In this document: piece by piece, positions 1 to 15,000 of the stretch
Layout of the letters: every line of letters begins with the position of its first letter
Numbering within the stretch: position 1 is the stretch's first letter
From: Nipponacmea schrenckii
Taxonomy: Eukaryota > Mollusca > Gastropoda > Lottiidae
DNA length: 64,000 nucleotides
Direction of reading: 5' to 3'
NCBI GenBank assembly: GCA_030562195.1
Contig: JAUJPP010000006.1
Location: 8,060,001 to 8,124,000 of the forward strand
The notes under the pieces: generated by a model
What the model saw: the letters and a program-made list of their open reading frames with translations, nothing else
Database searches by the model: none
What the model was told of the DNA's origin: nothing
Position numbers and translations under genes: made by a program

Positions 1-3000
1 GTTGGATCGTTGACTCCACTCTATCATTAAAGACTTTACTTTTTGAGCATCAAGTGATTTTTTTACTTCAAGAAAATCACAAAAGGTACTCTGTTCAAAG
101 ACACTTGTATTTATGTAAGATACTGTATGAGCTAGTATATTTTGAATTCTTGGATCATTGACATATAAATCACAAGCTCTCTTGTTGGTTTCCTTGTCAA
201 CAGCTTTGAAACCATTTTCACTTTCTTGTTTAGTTGTAAATTCTAAACATGGCGTCCATTCTAATGTTTTAAGATAGTAGGCAAAAGAAGATTGAACTGT
301 TTTTAATTCATGACCATCTGAGGACTTTATTGATGATGTTATATACTGAGAATATTTCTGATTCCATTCTTGATCTATTTTGGTGAACAATATCTTCATC
401 TGTTGACAAAATGTGCTAGGATGTTTATTATGAAGTACTAAACTCTGGAACTCTTCACAAATAAAGTCAGAAATAATATATCCATCTTCATATTTAGGTA
501 GGAATTCCTTATAATCAGCCCATAATGTTTTATCCTGTAAAATCATGAAAAAAAAAAAAAGTTGCATACTTAATATTCAATTGTTTCTTCACCCTGAAAA
601 TAAGGAATTAGGTTAATTGGATATTTGTTAGTATCATAGGGGTTACAACTTGATTGATATTTGTTAGTATTATAGGGGTTACAACTTAATTGATATTTGT
701 AAGTATCATAGGGGTTACAACTTGATCAATATTTGTTAGTATTAAAGGGGTTACAACTTGATCAATATTTGTTAGTATTATAGGGATTACAACTTGATTA
801 ATATTTGTAAGTATTATAGGGGTACAACTTGATCGATATTTGTTAGTTTTATAGGGATTACAACTTGATCGATATTTGTTAGTATTATAGGGATTACAAC
901 TTGATTAATATTTGTTAGTATTATAGGGATTACAACTTGATTAATATTTGTTAGTATTATAGGGGTTACAACTTGATTGATATTTGTTAGTATTATAGGG
1001 ATTACAACTTGATTAATATTTCCAAGTATTATAGGGGTTGCAACTTGATCGATATTTGTTAGTATTACAGGGGTTACAACTTGATCCATTTTTGTTAGTA
1101 TTATAGGGGTTACAACGTGATCGTAATTGTTAGTATTATAGGGGTTACAACTTGATCAATATTTGTAAGTATTATAGGGATTACAACTTGATCTATATTT
1201 GTTAGTATTTATAGGGGTTACAACTTGATCGATATTTGTTAGTATTATAGGGATTACAACTTGATTAATATTTCCAAGTATTATAGGGGTTGCAACTTGA
1301 TCGATATTTGTTAGTATTACAGGGGTTACAACTTGATCCATTTTTGTTAGTATTATAGGGTTAAGTGATCTAATTTTAGTATTATAGGTAACTTACATAT
1401 TTGTTAGTATTATAGGGGTTACAACTTGATCATATTTGTTAGTTTATAGGGTTACAACTTGATCGATATTTGTTAGTATTATAGGGATTCAACTTGATCG
1501 TATTTGTAGTTTTATAGTCAATTTGTTTTAGTATTATAGGGGTTACAACTTGATCAATATTAGTTTATAGTATTATAGGGGTTACAACTTGATCAATATT
1601 TGTTAGTATTATAGGGATTACAACTTGATTAATATTTGTTAGTATTATAGGGATTACAACTTGATTAATATTTGTTAATATTATAGGGATTAACTTGATC
1701 GAATTTGTTATTTATAGGTTAACAACTTGATTAAAATATTTGTTAGTATTATAGGTTACAATTTAATAATATTTGTTAGTATTCATAGGATCTACAATTG
1801 ATAATATTTGTTAGTATTATAGGATCTACAATTGATTAATATTTGTTAGTATTATAGGTAAACTTGATTAATATTTGTTAATAATATGGGGGTTGTAACT
1901 TGTAAGTATTCATGTCTTACAACTTGTTAAAAGATTCTAATAATACAGCTTCTACAATTTAATCAATACATGTTAGTATTCAAGTCTTACAAATTGATCT
2001 ATTTGTTAGTATTTATGTCTAATATTTCGAGCAATATTTGCTATTATAATTATATTTGTTGATCAAACTTTGTTACAATACAGGTTTGACAATTTGATCA
2101 ATATTATCATAATACAACCTTACACATAAAACATCAATCACTCACCATATTTTCATAGGCAATCGGAACATTTTCTGATTTGACATGTATGAAGTCTGTT
2201 ACACCCAGTTTTTGTAGAAAATCATGCCACTGATGTTGGGAGCTTGTACCAGTAGATGTAAGATATTCACCATCAATTAAAATCCAGTCATAACCTGCAA
2301 CAAATTAAATAATACATATACATGTAATAGAATTAATATCAGAAGATTGTGACATTCAGTGTTCTTGTTTTGTCTTAAAACAGCTGATCAAATAATTACC
2401 TTGAAGTTGGTTTGATAAATTGATAGAGCTACCATAACTTGGTGTAAAATGTATAGAAGTATCTACTGGTGATTTAAAACCATGATTGGTAGCAAGTTGT
2501 ACCACAGTTTTAAATTCTTCCAGATTTATGCTAGAAGGCTGTTTATCATACTGGTTCTTGATATACATAACATAGCTTATCAATACTTCTCTACCTTTAC
2601 TCTATAATATTAAACAAAATTTATTCACAATATCTTTTTCATTTCCATTTGTCATCAGATATTTAATATAGAAAGAATTAGATTAGAATCAAATTTTCAA
2701 ATCTTTTTATCTGTGATATAAGCCTACAGATGTGTTTGATAAAAGCTTTGCATAAAAAAGATTTAATACAAACCTTCCAAAGATCTGATTTTAATGTTGG
2801 TATAATATGATGGTGTATCAAATCATTAGGTGATAACTGTTTGATTCCAATATGTAATAGGAGTTTCTGGACTTGTGAATTAACCTCATTATCTGGTGTA
2901 GATATCAATCCACTATCAACTGTTTTTAAATCTCTTTCAATTCTATTAACTGGATCTGTAAATTGAGTTTAAATCAATATTTCTTACTATCTATTGTACC

Positions 3001-6000
3001 ACTTTACCAATTTACTATTTATTCTACTGCAAAATAAATAGAGCTGAAAGAGCCCACATATCTTTGCATGACAGATGTAGACAGATCCATTAGCTTACCA
3101 TCTCATATACATCTTACAAAATAGCATCATTCTCAAAGAATTTGATACATAATCGGTTAAATTTGATGTAAGTGAGATTCAAACTTTAAATTTCAGTGTG
3201 AATAAATCAGTCAACAGTTTCAGGTACAAATATCTCTCAAACTTACATACTAAAATATTAATATTACTACAGACCTCCTGTTGTTCTAGTTTTCTGCATT
3301 TTGTTTTGTGGTGGAATAATGAATACAGTTTCGTCTGATAAGGAGGTTATCTCTCCTGTAGAAAGGGGAATAACTCTCATGGACTTCAACTCCTTATAGA
3401 CTGATTCATCAGGGTTTAATTCATCTAAGCTTCTGTAAACACAGGCCATCCATTTGGCTAAATTTAACACTTGTTGTGCTTTTTCTAAAAATTACATTAA
3501 AGAGAATGATTACTTCACAATCAATCACTTGACATTCATTTAATAAAGTGCAATGGCATCTTAAAATAAACAAAAAAGCATGCTACCCAAATCCACTTCA
3601 TTTTATGGTCATTTTAGGTGAGGTGCTTAATCCCCGCAATAAGGATGGTTACTCATCTATGATTTTTACAAAATAATAAATTTTAAGCCAAATTATTATT
3701 AGAAATACATTTCATTTAGCATCAGGCATACTTACCAATTTGTTTGATAGCAAACATTTGAATGAAAGATCGCCCAATCTGTAAAAGTCTTTCAGTAGTT
3801 ATCATTTCTACCCCAAGATTTCTAGCTAATGTAGAACTCAACCTACTAGCTACATCTTGAGATAGATAATAAAGGTTTAAATGTGTTAGGAGTATTTCAG
3901 GAGATATAACTTCTCTCACCAAGGCATCATTAACAATAACAGTCTGAGATGGCATCTTCCATTCATATACACCTACAATTAAATTGAAATCCTTTAGTTC
4001 TATCACTCTACTGCAATCAAATATACACAAATAGTTGGTCATGATTATCAATTATTTTTATATTATAGTTGCCTTTGTAGAATATCAATGAAAATAAATA
4101 TCAAAACATGTCTAGCGAGTTCAGACCAATGTGTGAAAAAATTACCTGGTTTACTTGATACAACTGGTAAACATTCTTTAGCTCTCAATTTACCCAATAT
4201 CTGACTCGCAACTGGTTTGAAAAAATCCAAAATCTCATCTTCCATCGGGACAAATTGTAAGAAAGATAATAAAGCTTCGATTTCATCAAACTCTGGATGA
4301 GCCTAAAGTTAAAATGGAAAGTATTCTAAATTAATCAAATCGTTATATATTTACTTAATTTTCAATTAACAGAATTATTATCATCATTATATCTCTAAAA
4401 ACATGACCATGCTGTTTACAATCTCTCAACAATATTTCACAAAAACATAACATTTTTCTAGAAAGTAGGCTACTTACTTTGAAAACATCAAGAGCTTCAA
4501 TAAACAGGGTATGTATTTCATTACGTAACCATTGGTTCCAAGCACTATCACGGTCAACACACTCTCGACTAGAGGGTACATCAAAATCACCTTGTACAAT
4601 AAATCGGAAACCATAATTTCTTAATGGTAAAAAGGCAAACACTAACTGCTTATCTGGTAGAATCTACGAAACATAAAACATTTCATTACATTTACAGCTT
4701 GATGGGTTACTAAATATAACACATTCCTTACATTTACAGCTTGATGACTTACTAAACATAACACATTAAATACATTTACAGCTTGATGACTTACTAAACA
4801 TAACACATTCCTTACATTTACAGCTTGATGACTTACTAAACATAACACATTCCTTACATTTACAGCTTGATGACTTACTAAACATAACACATTCCTTACA
4901 TTTACAGATTGATGACTTACTAAACATAACACATTCCTTACATTTACAGCTTGATGACTTACTAAACATAGCACATTCCTTACATTTACAGCTTGATGAC
5001 TTACTAAACATAAGCATTCCTTACATTTACAGTTGATGACTTACTAAACATAACCATTCCTTACATTTACAGCTTGATGACTTACTAAACATAACATTCC
5101 TTACATTTACAGCTTGATGACTTACTAAACATAACACATTCCTTACATTTACAGCTTGATGACTTACTAAACATAACACATTCCTTACATTTACAGCTTG
5201 ATGACTTACTAAACATAACGCATTCCTTACATTTACAGCTTGATGACTTACTAAACATAACGCATTCCTTACATTTACAGCTTGATGACTTACTAAACAT
5301 AACGCATTCCTTACATTTACAGCTTGATGACTTACTAAACATAACGCATTCCTTACATTTACAGCTTGATGACTTACTAAACCTAACACATTCCTTACAT
5401 TTACAGCTTGATGACTTACTAAACATAACCATTCCTTACATTTACAGCTTGATGACTTACTAAACATAACACATTCCTTACATTTACAGCTTGATGACTT
5501 ACTAAACATAACACATTCCTTACATTTACAGCTTGATGACTTACTAAACATAACACATTCCTTAATTTACAGCTTGATGACTTACTAAACATAACACATT
5601 CCTTACATTTACAGCTTGATGACTTACAAACTAACACATTCCTTACATTTACAGCTTGATTACTTACTAAACATAACACATTTACATTTAAGCTTGATGA
5701 CTTACTAAACATAACACATTCCTTACATTTACAGCTTGATGACTTACTAAACATAACACATTAAATACATTTACAGCTTGATGACTTACTAAACATGACA
5801 CATTAAATACATTTACAGCTTGATGACTTACTAAACATAACACATTCCTTACATTTACAGCTTGATGACTTACTAAACATAACACATTCCTTACATTTAC
5901 AGCTTGATGACTTACTAAACATAACGCATTCCTTACATTTACAGCTTGAGGACTTACTAAACATAACACGTTCCTTACATTTTCAGCTTGATGACTTACT

Positions 6001-9000
6001 TAACATGACACATTCCTTACATTTACAGCTTGATGGCTTACTAAACATAACACATTCCTTACATTTACAACTGGATGACTTTACTAAACATAACAAACAC
6101 ATTTATTGCTTGATGACTTAATATAACACATTCATTACATTTAAAATTGACCGATAGCTTTACTAAATACAACACATTCATTACAATCAAAACTGACTGA
6201 TGGCTTTACAAAATATACTCTACCTGGAAACTAATTATTTTATTTTGAAATTTACAACCTTTTGTTAAGTATCTTTCTTTTTATTAGGCTTTGATTAGCA
6301 GAAATATTGACAACTGTGAGCAAGATTTAAACATGATATAAAATTGATTTTTCAAAATTGAATTTACCTGGTATTGTCTTTTCTGCTTTTTACTGGCTAA
6401 AGGAAATGCTAGAGCTATTTCTGTGGATTCTACATCTACACCAGACTTAACCTAGGTCAGAAAATTGAAAACCCAGGGATGAGTCATCAGTATACAAACA
6501 AACAGACAATATATAATAAGATTTTCATTCAGGAATATAAAAGCTCTTATCATGAAGTTACTTTATAAAACATAACATTTGAATGGTGAGTTTTATAGTC
6601 GTACAGTTGTTAAAACCTGTTTTTTTTTTCAATTCTTAAAATACTAACTTGTAAGGATATTTTCGAGGAATCTAAGATTTTCTTGATGACAAGCCATCTA
6701 TCTGTTTTATTACCATGTTTAATCTCTACTATATTATCATTCTTATCATAACGTTGTATATTTAATACACTGTCTTCTATCTACAATCCCAAAATCATAT
6801 AATTATCTCAGATCTCTTATCTAAAATATCATTTCTAGGTCCTGATGAACACTCACACGTTCAGTGTATCTTCATGAACTGTAGGAGATCCCTAGGTCAA
6901 ATATCATATCAAAAGAGTAATATGCATACTCGGTGAGCCTAAACTGATCTTCTTCTGCTGGAGAGGCAAATATTTAGACAATTTTATCCTTTAACCCTTT
7001 CAACCCTAGAAGCCGGTATACCAGCTCATCTTTATATGATATACCCTAGAAGGTGGTAAACCGGTGACGTCATACAACGTTAACGTCATACAAATTAAGA
7101 AATATTGCTGGGAGCTCTGGGTATATGACATTCTATCTAAATTACACTCAAGGTTCAAAGGGTTAACCTATATCAATTGATTAATCTTCAAAATAAAGTC
7201 AAGTAGTGCTCTCACAGATAGTCTTACTTTATGTAAGGTGATGACCTTACTTTAATGCAACTGAAAGGAAAGAAGGTTGGACAGATTTTGACTATTGTTT
7301 TGCAAATAAAGATTACATCTTATCAGGTAACGCATGTATCAATCATTACATTACCCGACAAGATTGTTTTTGAATAGAAAAAAAATAACCATTTTTCTTG
7401 ATAATAAATTTCTTAACCCTTTGAACCCTGAGTGTAATTTAGATAGAACGTCATATACCCTGAGCTCCCAGCAATATTTTTTAATTTGTATGAATCAACG
7501 TTGTATGACGTCACTTGATAACAGCCGGTTTACCAGCTTCTAGGGTATAAATCATATAAGGATGAGCCAGTATACTGGCTTCTAGGGTTGAAAGGGTTAA
7601 TATTACCTTATTTTCAATAGTAATTGCCTTCAGTCTATGGAGAAATAATAACAATGATGGGTGAATATCATTAAATCTAGCTGCTAATGGTCGTGTCTGA
7701 TCTCTCATTTCATCTTTTATTGGTAAAACTATCTTTGTTGTCCATCTGGAAGGCAGATTTTTTATGTGATTAATTTGATATAACTCACATTAAATGTTTC
7801 ATTTTATTTTCAGTGATGAAATATCTGTATCTCAACTTTTACCTCATAGATTCTTCCTCTTCTTCAGTATCAACCCAATGTGGCATGATATAACCCATAG
7901 GTCCACTTTTAACATCAAAGCAAAAATGGTAACCATTAGAGTGAATTTCAGGCCTATCTGTTATTCTAAATACAGATTTAAAACCAATTCCTTTCTGGCC
8001 TGAAATCAAATCCAGTATTCTTTATCACATACAAGTAGTTTCATAGACAAAATATCAAATTTAGATCTGTACTTAAAATTGTCAATCATATCATGATACA
8101 ATATGTATAGCAATACAGTGAAACCCCTCAAAACCGATTCCTCTATTAACCAGCTTCTCCTGTAAACCGGCATATTTGAAAAGTCCTGGCCAAATCGCTA
8201 CATAATATATAGAAGATAAAACCCAAATAAACCAACATCCCCTCGAAACCGCAATCCAGCATCAAATTCAAGTCCCAAAGTAGTTAATCTACGGTTAATT
8301 CGTTTAGGCTACAGATTAATTGAAGTTAATCTGTTATCACACGTGCCGATTAATCTCTAATCCAAATTAAATATAGATTTTCATTGTCTCGCAGATTGAT
8401 CCTTACTCTACTCAAATTTAATTACGCTTTTATATATTATCACATCCACAGGTAAAACGGCAATTCCTACAAACCAGCATTTATCGTCAGTCCGACAGTC
8501 TGTAGGTTTAGAGGGGTTTGGCTGTATAAAGGATGTGAAAAGATCAAAAACAGAAATTTAATGAGCTGAGTTTGTCTAACTTTTCTGTTTCAGATAGGCC
8601 AATAATTAGTTGTAAATATACACATCCTTGCCAAATTTTTTTTTGATAAGACTGAAATAGTACCTCTCTCACATTAAAAAAATATTGTTTACATACTAAT
8701 TCCAATTGTATATAAAACAGGAAATACAATACATACCAATATAACCATATTTATGTTTGCCTTTAGTACTTCTACCAACATCACATATAGCTTTTATTTC
8801 TACTTCTTTAAATCCTAGCTCATTGTTAAATAATGTGATACCTTGATCATCTATTTTAAACATTACTGATGGACCATTTGAAGACTTGACAACATCAGTA
8901 GAATAAGTATTATCATCAGCATTCTATACATAAATAATACATATTATATTATGGTAGCTTGTGTTAGTTTGATAAATAAATCAAGTATTTTGACTACTTC

Positions 9001-12000
9001 ACTCTATCAATAACATATTATTTCGTGTCTTTTTATAAGAGAAGATAACTTTATTTTTGTGATCTTAATATTTCAAAATCTGTATTATTCCTATTTCTAT
9101 TTTACTCTAGTTAATTTCTAATCATGGAATAATGTGTATAATGCCATTTAAAAGACACAGATTTGAGCAATGTTCTATCCAGAATATCTTTCTTCCTATA
9201 AGTAATGATGGTGTGGATTAATACAAAAACCCAAGGTTTTCAACAAGGCCTGCATTGATTTGATTCAGATTATATAAATATAAGTTGTAGTTACCTGAAT
9301 GAGTTCTAAAACAAAATGAGTATCTTTAGAGTACAAATCCTTTGATAATCTATCTAAACTTCTGCCTTGTCTTTCTTGTAAAATCTTGACTAATCTTTCA
9401 CCATCTTCATTTAATTCTATACCCACACCAAATACATCTTTTCTTATATCTTCTATTAGTTTCTTATGGATGTCAATATCTTCAATAATCTCCACATCTG
9501 GTTGATCACTTTCTGGTTTAGTTTCTGTTGTTTCACTTACTGCTTGCTTGATCTCTTCTTTATTCTTATCTTCTGGTAAATTAATAGATATTAAATTTGT
9601 AATATACTTAAGCTTACACAGAAGTAAGATTTCTTTCGACTTTCCCTCACAGTACTTGTTTGCTATCGGACTTGTGCAAGTATTTAGCCTTAGATGGAGC
9701 TCACCACCCACTTTGAGCTGCAATTCCAAGCAACTCAACTCTCAGGTACTGACTGCACAGAGCAGAAGACCGAACTAATGACCTCACACCCACTCTGGGA
9801 GCACACCTGTCCCTTGGGACAGACAACAGGTTACATTAAAACAGATCAAAGTACTTGTCTTGTAAAAGAACAGAGTTAAGACATAGATAGATCAGAAGAG
9901 CAGACTTAAGTCAATTTTCTAAATATTAAAATCATTGTAGTTATATAAGAACAAATATACCTGTTTTATTTCCTATTACTTCATCTTCCAATATTATTAC
10001 ATCACTTGATTCAGATTCTTCTTCTTCTATAATCGTCTCTTCTTCTTTCTCTTCCTCTTTTAATTTCTGATTATAATCTTCATCATCAGAAAGAAAATCA
10101 CTGTCATCACTGCCAATTACTATTTCATTATCCTTTAATAAAGACAAATGTATGTTTCAGGGATATTGTTTTCTAAATATATTGAAAAGATAAAACAATT
10201 TAATATTGTATATTATAATATAAATAATTCAAAATATTTAATGCCATTTTGCAGAGAGACATATTATCATTAAAATACTTCATACTGACATCAATAACAT
10301 AAAAGTTGGAGTACATTTGATAAAAGGAAATGGAGAAAAATCGTTTTGAAAACTACAGGCTACCTCATCAGGATCCTCTAAATCATCAATATATTCTGAA
10401 CCAATCTTCTCAATATCTGCTTTCCTAGGTTTTGATTTGTTCTGAAGATTTTCTGTCCATTCATCAATACCAAAGAGACATCCTAGTTCTTCTAACTGTG
10501 TTCTATGATATGATGTTTGGCATGCCTCTATTATCAATGTTTTGGATTTAGTGGAGCCGACAACTTCACTCAATGGAACAAGGAAAAGCTAAAAGAAACA
10601 TATTCAGTTCCAAACACAAGAAATACTGAGGCTCTGAGTAGGGCACATGTTAAGAGATAGGAGGTTTTGGACAAGGCAGTATCCTTTCAACCATTACCAT
10701 GTACATAAAATGGTTAAATTTAGACAGCTGATAAACCAAAGCACCATCAGGGTTCCTTATAACATTGATTGATATAGTCTAGCCTCTAAAATTTATATAC
10801 AATATATATAAAATATATCACTAACCTGATTACCAATGGACAAACAGATTTGTTTTGGTAATAAACACAAACATTCTAGTATAAATTTAGCTGCTTGGTC
10901 TATCTGATGACCATTTTCTATTTAATATATAATAACTTGGTATCAAATCTTAATTTTTGACACATTTTGTTTTGAGGCACGTCACCAAATGAGACTATAT
11001 CTTTCAGTTACTGGAAATTTTCCTTATGATTGTAACAAAAGCAAACCATTAAAAGTAGTAGATCTATCAAAGTCAGGCTAATCGGTTTTCTTGCTATCTG
11101 GCTTAACAAATACAGAACTCTTTCTACTAGACTTGCATAATTTGCAATAAAAGAATCAAAATATTTTTAAAAACCTGCTGTTGCATACAATGACAATATT
11201 GATAGAACTAAAAATTTACCTAATTGTGAATGTAGTTTCAATAGAACTACTTTGATATGATTAGATAACAAAGCTAAAGATGTATTTTCAACTCCTTTAT
11301 TTAAAACAATCATTGATAGTAGGTGTCCTATAGTTATAACTGGGTTGTTCTCATCTAAAGATTGACAAAATGTTTCAATACTTGATTGTGTTGATAACTT
11401 CAATAGTACACCAGGTTTTGTTTCCAGAGCCAAGATATCAGTTGTCAATATACTGGATTCACCTAAAATACAACATAATAGTTTTCACCTAAAATACAAG
11501 ATATCAGTTGTCAATATACTGGATTAACCTAACATACATGATATTAGTTGTCAACATACTGGATTCACCTAAAATACATGATATTAGTTGTCAATATACT
11601 GGATTCACCTAAAATACAAGATATAAGTTGTCAATATACTGGATTCACCTAAAATACAAGATATCAGTTGTCAATATACTGGATTCACCTAAAATACAAC
11701 ATAATAGTTTTCACCTAAAATACAAGATATTAGTTGTCAATATACTGGATTCATCTAAAATACAAGATATTAGTTGTCAATATACTGGATTCATCTAAAA
11801 TACATGATATCAGTTGTCAATATACTGGATTCATCTACAATACATAATTAAATAGTTGTCAATATACTGGATTCACCTAAAATACAATGATATCAGTTGT
11901 CAATATACTGGATTCACCTAAAATACAAGATATTAGTTGTCAATATACTGGATTCACCTAAAATACAAGATATCAACTGTCGATATACTGGATTAACCTA

Positions 12001-15000
12001 AAAATACAAGATATCAGTTGTCAATATACTGGATTCACCTAAACTACAAGATATCAACTGTCGATATACTGGATTAACCTAAAAATATAAGATATCAGTT
12101 GTCAATATACTTGGATTCACCTAAAATACAATTAAATACACCAGAAATACTAGATATCAGTTGTCAATATACTGATATAAAAAAATAAATCTAGTCTACC
12201 TTCCACCTTGATAGTCTGTCCACCATATTTCTGTATGAAATCTTTCAATGGACCGAGCTGGGGTTCAAACACTAGCTTCCAATGACTCCATGTAAATAGA
12301 TCAGTTAATAATGGACAGTTGTGTAATAAACAGAGTGCTGTATCTTTTGTTTGATGTCCTAATGCTCCTAATTCTTTACTGCCACTAGTTGGAGATCTTA
12401 AAACACAAAACAAAAATAAGCTGCATCAGTCTAGAAACAGATAATATATTATTTCCTTATTTAGGGATGTAGTTTAACCTATTAGCTCAAATTTATCTAT
12501 TTACGTCAGAAATCCAGACAGGGAAATTAGTGTTGAAAAATTCAAAAGGCTTTTTCTCTATCTTTGTCTAATTCAAACACTGACCTCTGAGCCACCCTGT
12601 ATTCAGAGATTTAAAATGTCTCTTAATTGTAAGTCAATAACCCAAGAATGTTCATCACAGCAAAAATCAAATGGAAGAACAAAATAAAATACCTGATGGT
12701 AGAAACTAATGATGATTCATAAACTATATTATAATCTGAAGAAAAATGTCGTCCCTGTTTACTAGCAGCTGTTTTCAATGTATTTATATTACCATATCCT
12801 AATTGTTTAATATCTTTAATACCAAACTGGTTACATAAAGCACTCTCTAAAACTTCATGCTGAAAAATATGGAAATATGTTGGTCTACCTATCTTACAAA
12901 TTAACTCTGAAATTCACAAGAATGTAATCAAAAAGGATTTTGCTTTTGAAATATCATGATGGACCTGGTACATAATTGCAAAAATAATCTTATCAATCTT
13001 TTATATCAAATATAAAAGGATACTTGTTCACTTACTTGTGTAATTCCAGCATTAAAACATTGTTTAATAAACACTAGTACATCAAAATGTGAAGGTTTAA
13101 ATACGTTATCATTATCTGTTGTAGTTGAACCTGATATGTTTCCACCACATTCACTTAATAACTAATAATAATAAAATATATTTCCTATGCATTGTTCTCT
13201 TGAAAATCATATCTTTCAAATTAACATCAAGGAATATACTTTTCTACATTATTTATTCCAATGAATTTTCTATGTTAAATCAATTCAAGAATACTTTAGG
13301 ATGAAAGTCAAGAAAAATACAATACAATAATCCCTGTTTTTCTGTCAAGTCTCATCTGTATTTTGACTATCAATCCTTTTTCAATGCTTTAGAAATCATA
13401 GCCCCTGATCCAAGGCTTCACAAGTTACAATCCAATGTTCATACTTTACATGGCTGTATTATTATTTTTAATCAAAAGAAACTTACTTCCTTGGCATCTG
13501 AATCAGAAGTGATAAATGTTAGAAATCTACCAAACCCCATGTCACTGAAGTCTTCAGCATTAAATTCTGAAGTTAACTTTTCTTCTATTCTACATAAATT
13601 ACTGAGAGTCACTGAACCACATGCTAAACATTTTTCAATATACTCTTTTAATAACTGTAGTACTTTACCTGTAAAATAAAATTTGTAAAATGAAGTTTTT
13701 CTTTGCAATAAGCAATAAATAAGATACAAGCACACATAACATGGAATTTAAGTGTATTTCCAATTCCATAAACGCTAATTAAATCATTCATAATTTTGAT
13801 ATAATATTATAAATTTGTTATCATTTAGGCAAAGAAAATATCCCAGATCTTGCCATTTTGAAGAGGCTTGAATTCACATCCTTTAAATCAAAAAAGGCAA
13901 ATCAAAAGATATTTACGTCTGGATGGTCTGTCTATGACAGGCTTCTCAGTTGTATTGGAACTTTCACCTATTTCCTCTTCACCATCATTCTCCTCTTTTG
14001 TTGCAGCCTGCAGTAATTCTAATGCCGATTCTTCTAATAAGGTATCACTTATACATACACACAGATGAAATATACTCTGAGCTAGATCATCTTCTTTCAG
14101 CACCCCAAAAAACTTGTGAACACCCTCGACAAATTTACGTTGTTTTCGCTGTTCAGCTTTTGTTTGTGGCTCCACAATATTAGTCAACACTTCAAACTTT
14201 TCAAATATTTCACGAAGAACTATCTAAAAATAAATTTTAATAATATACTTTACAATGAGACTTGACATGAAACTCCAATAAGACATTGATTTACATTATA
14301 TATTGACATTATAGTATTCCCTTCCCCTTCCCACACTATAAACTATAATACATACATCCCATGTACATAACCTCAGTTTTTCATCGACAGAGGGTCTCAG
14401 CCTTTCAAGAAGACAGCCTGATGTTAGAAATATCTAGTGTTTGTGAATATCACTATTTTAGTAAATTTGTAATATAAATAGTAAATAGGACTACATTACA
14501 TAAAAGCTGGCATCTGTCAGAAGAGATCACAAAGTCTTTAGTCAAGATAATACCTAAACTATCATGGGAACATGATGTCTCATTTATTTATCACATCAAC
14601 ATTACAAGGGCAGTTCAATAAGTTATCAGCCTTTCCTATTTCTGACTGTCTGACACAGTCATGATTTTCATGCCTGGATAGATCTTAAAGTGTTTTGCTA
14701 TAACAGGACAACACAAGAGTCAACACTTGCAAAGTTGCAATTGATGCTATAGAGCAAAACGGTTAAGAATTAATACCACATCCTGCCTATTCACCTGACC
14801 TAGCTCCTGGTGACTTCTTCTTATTCTCAAATTTGAAAAATGATATCAGTTAACGTCATTTCATGTCGAATGAAAGAGTCGTTACTGCAGTGGAGGAGTG
14901 GCTCAATGGAAAGGACGTTTACTTTTTCATTTCTGGGTTGATGCATCACAATAGAGGAATATTACATCGAAAAAGAAGAGGTGGATTTCAACTGGAAATA

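Noticed and set aside
814..1341. Minus-strand open frames with 12-residue repeats
   Set aside because: They arise because the 36-bp minisatellite period is divisible by 3; they lie wholly in an intron.
4642..5969. Several long periodic frames (14-residue repeats with Cys/Ser/Lys)
   Set aside because: Products of the 42-bp intron array read in different frames, without splice or start context.
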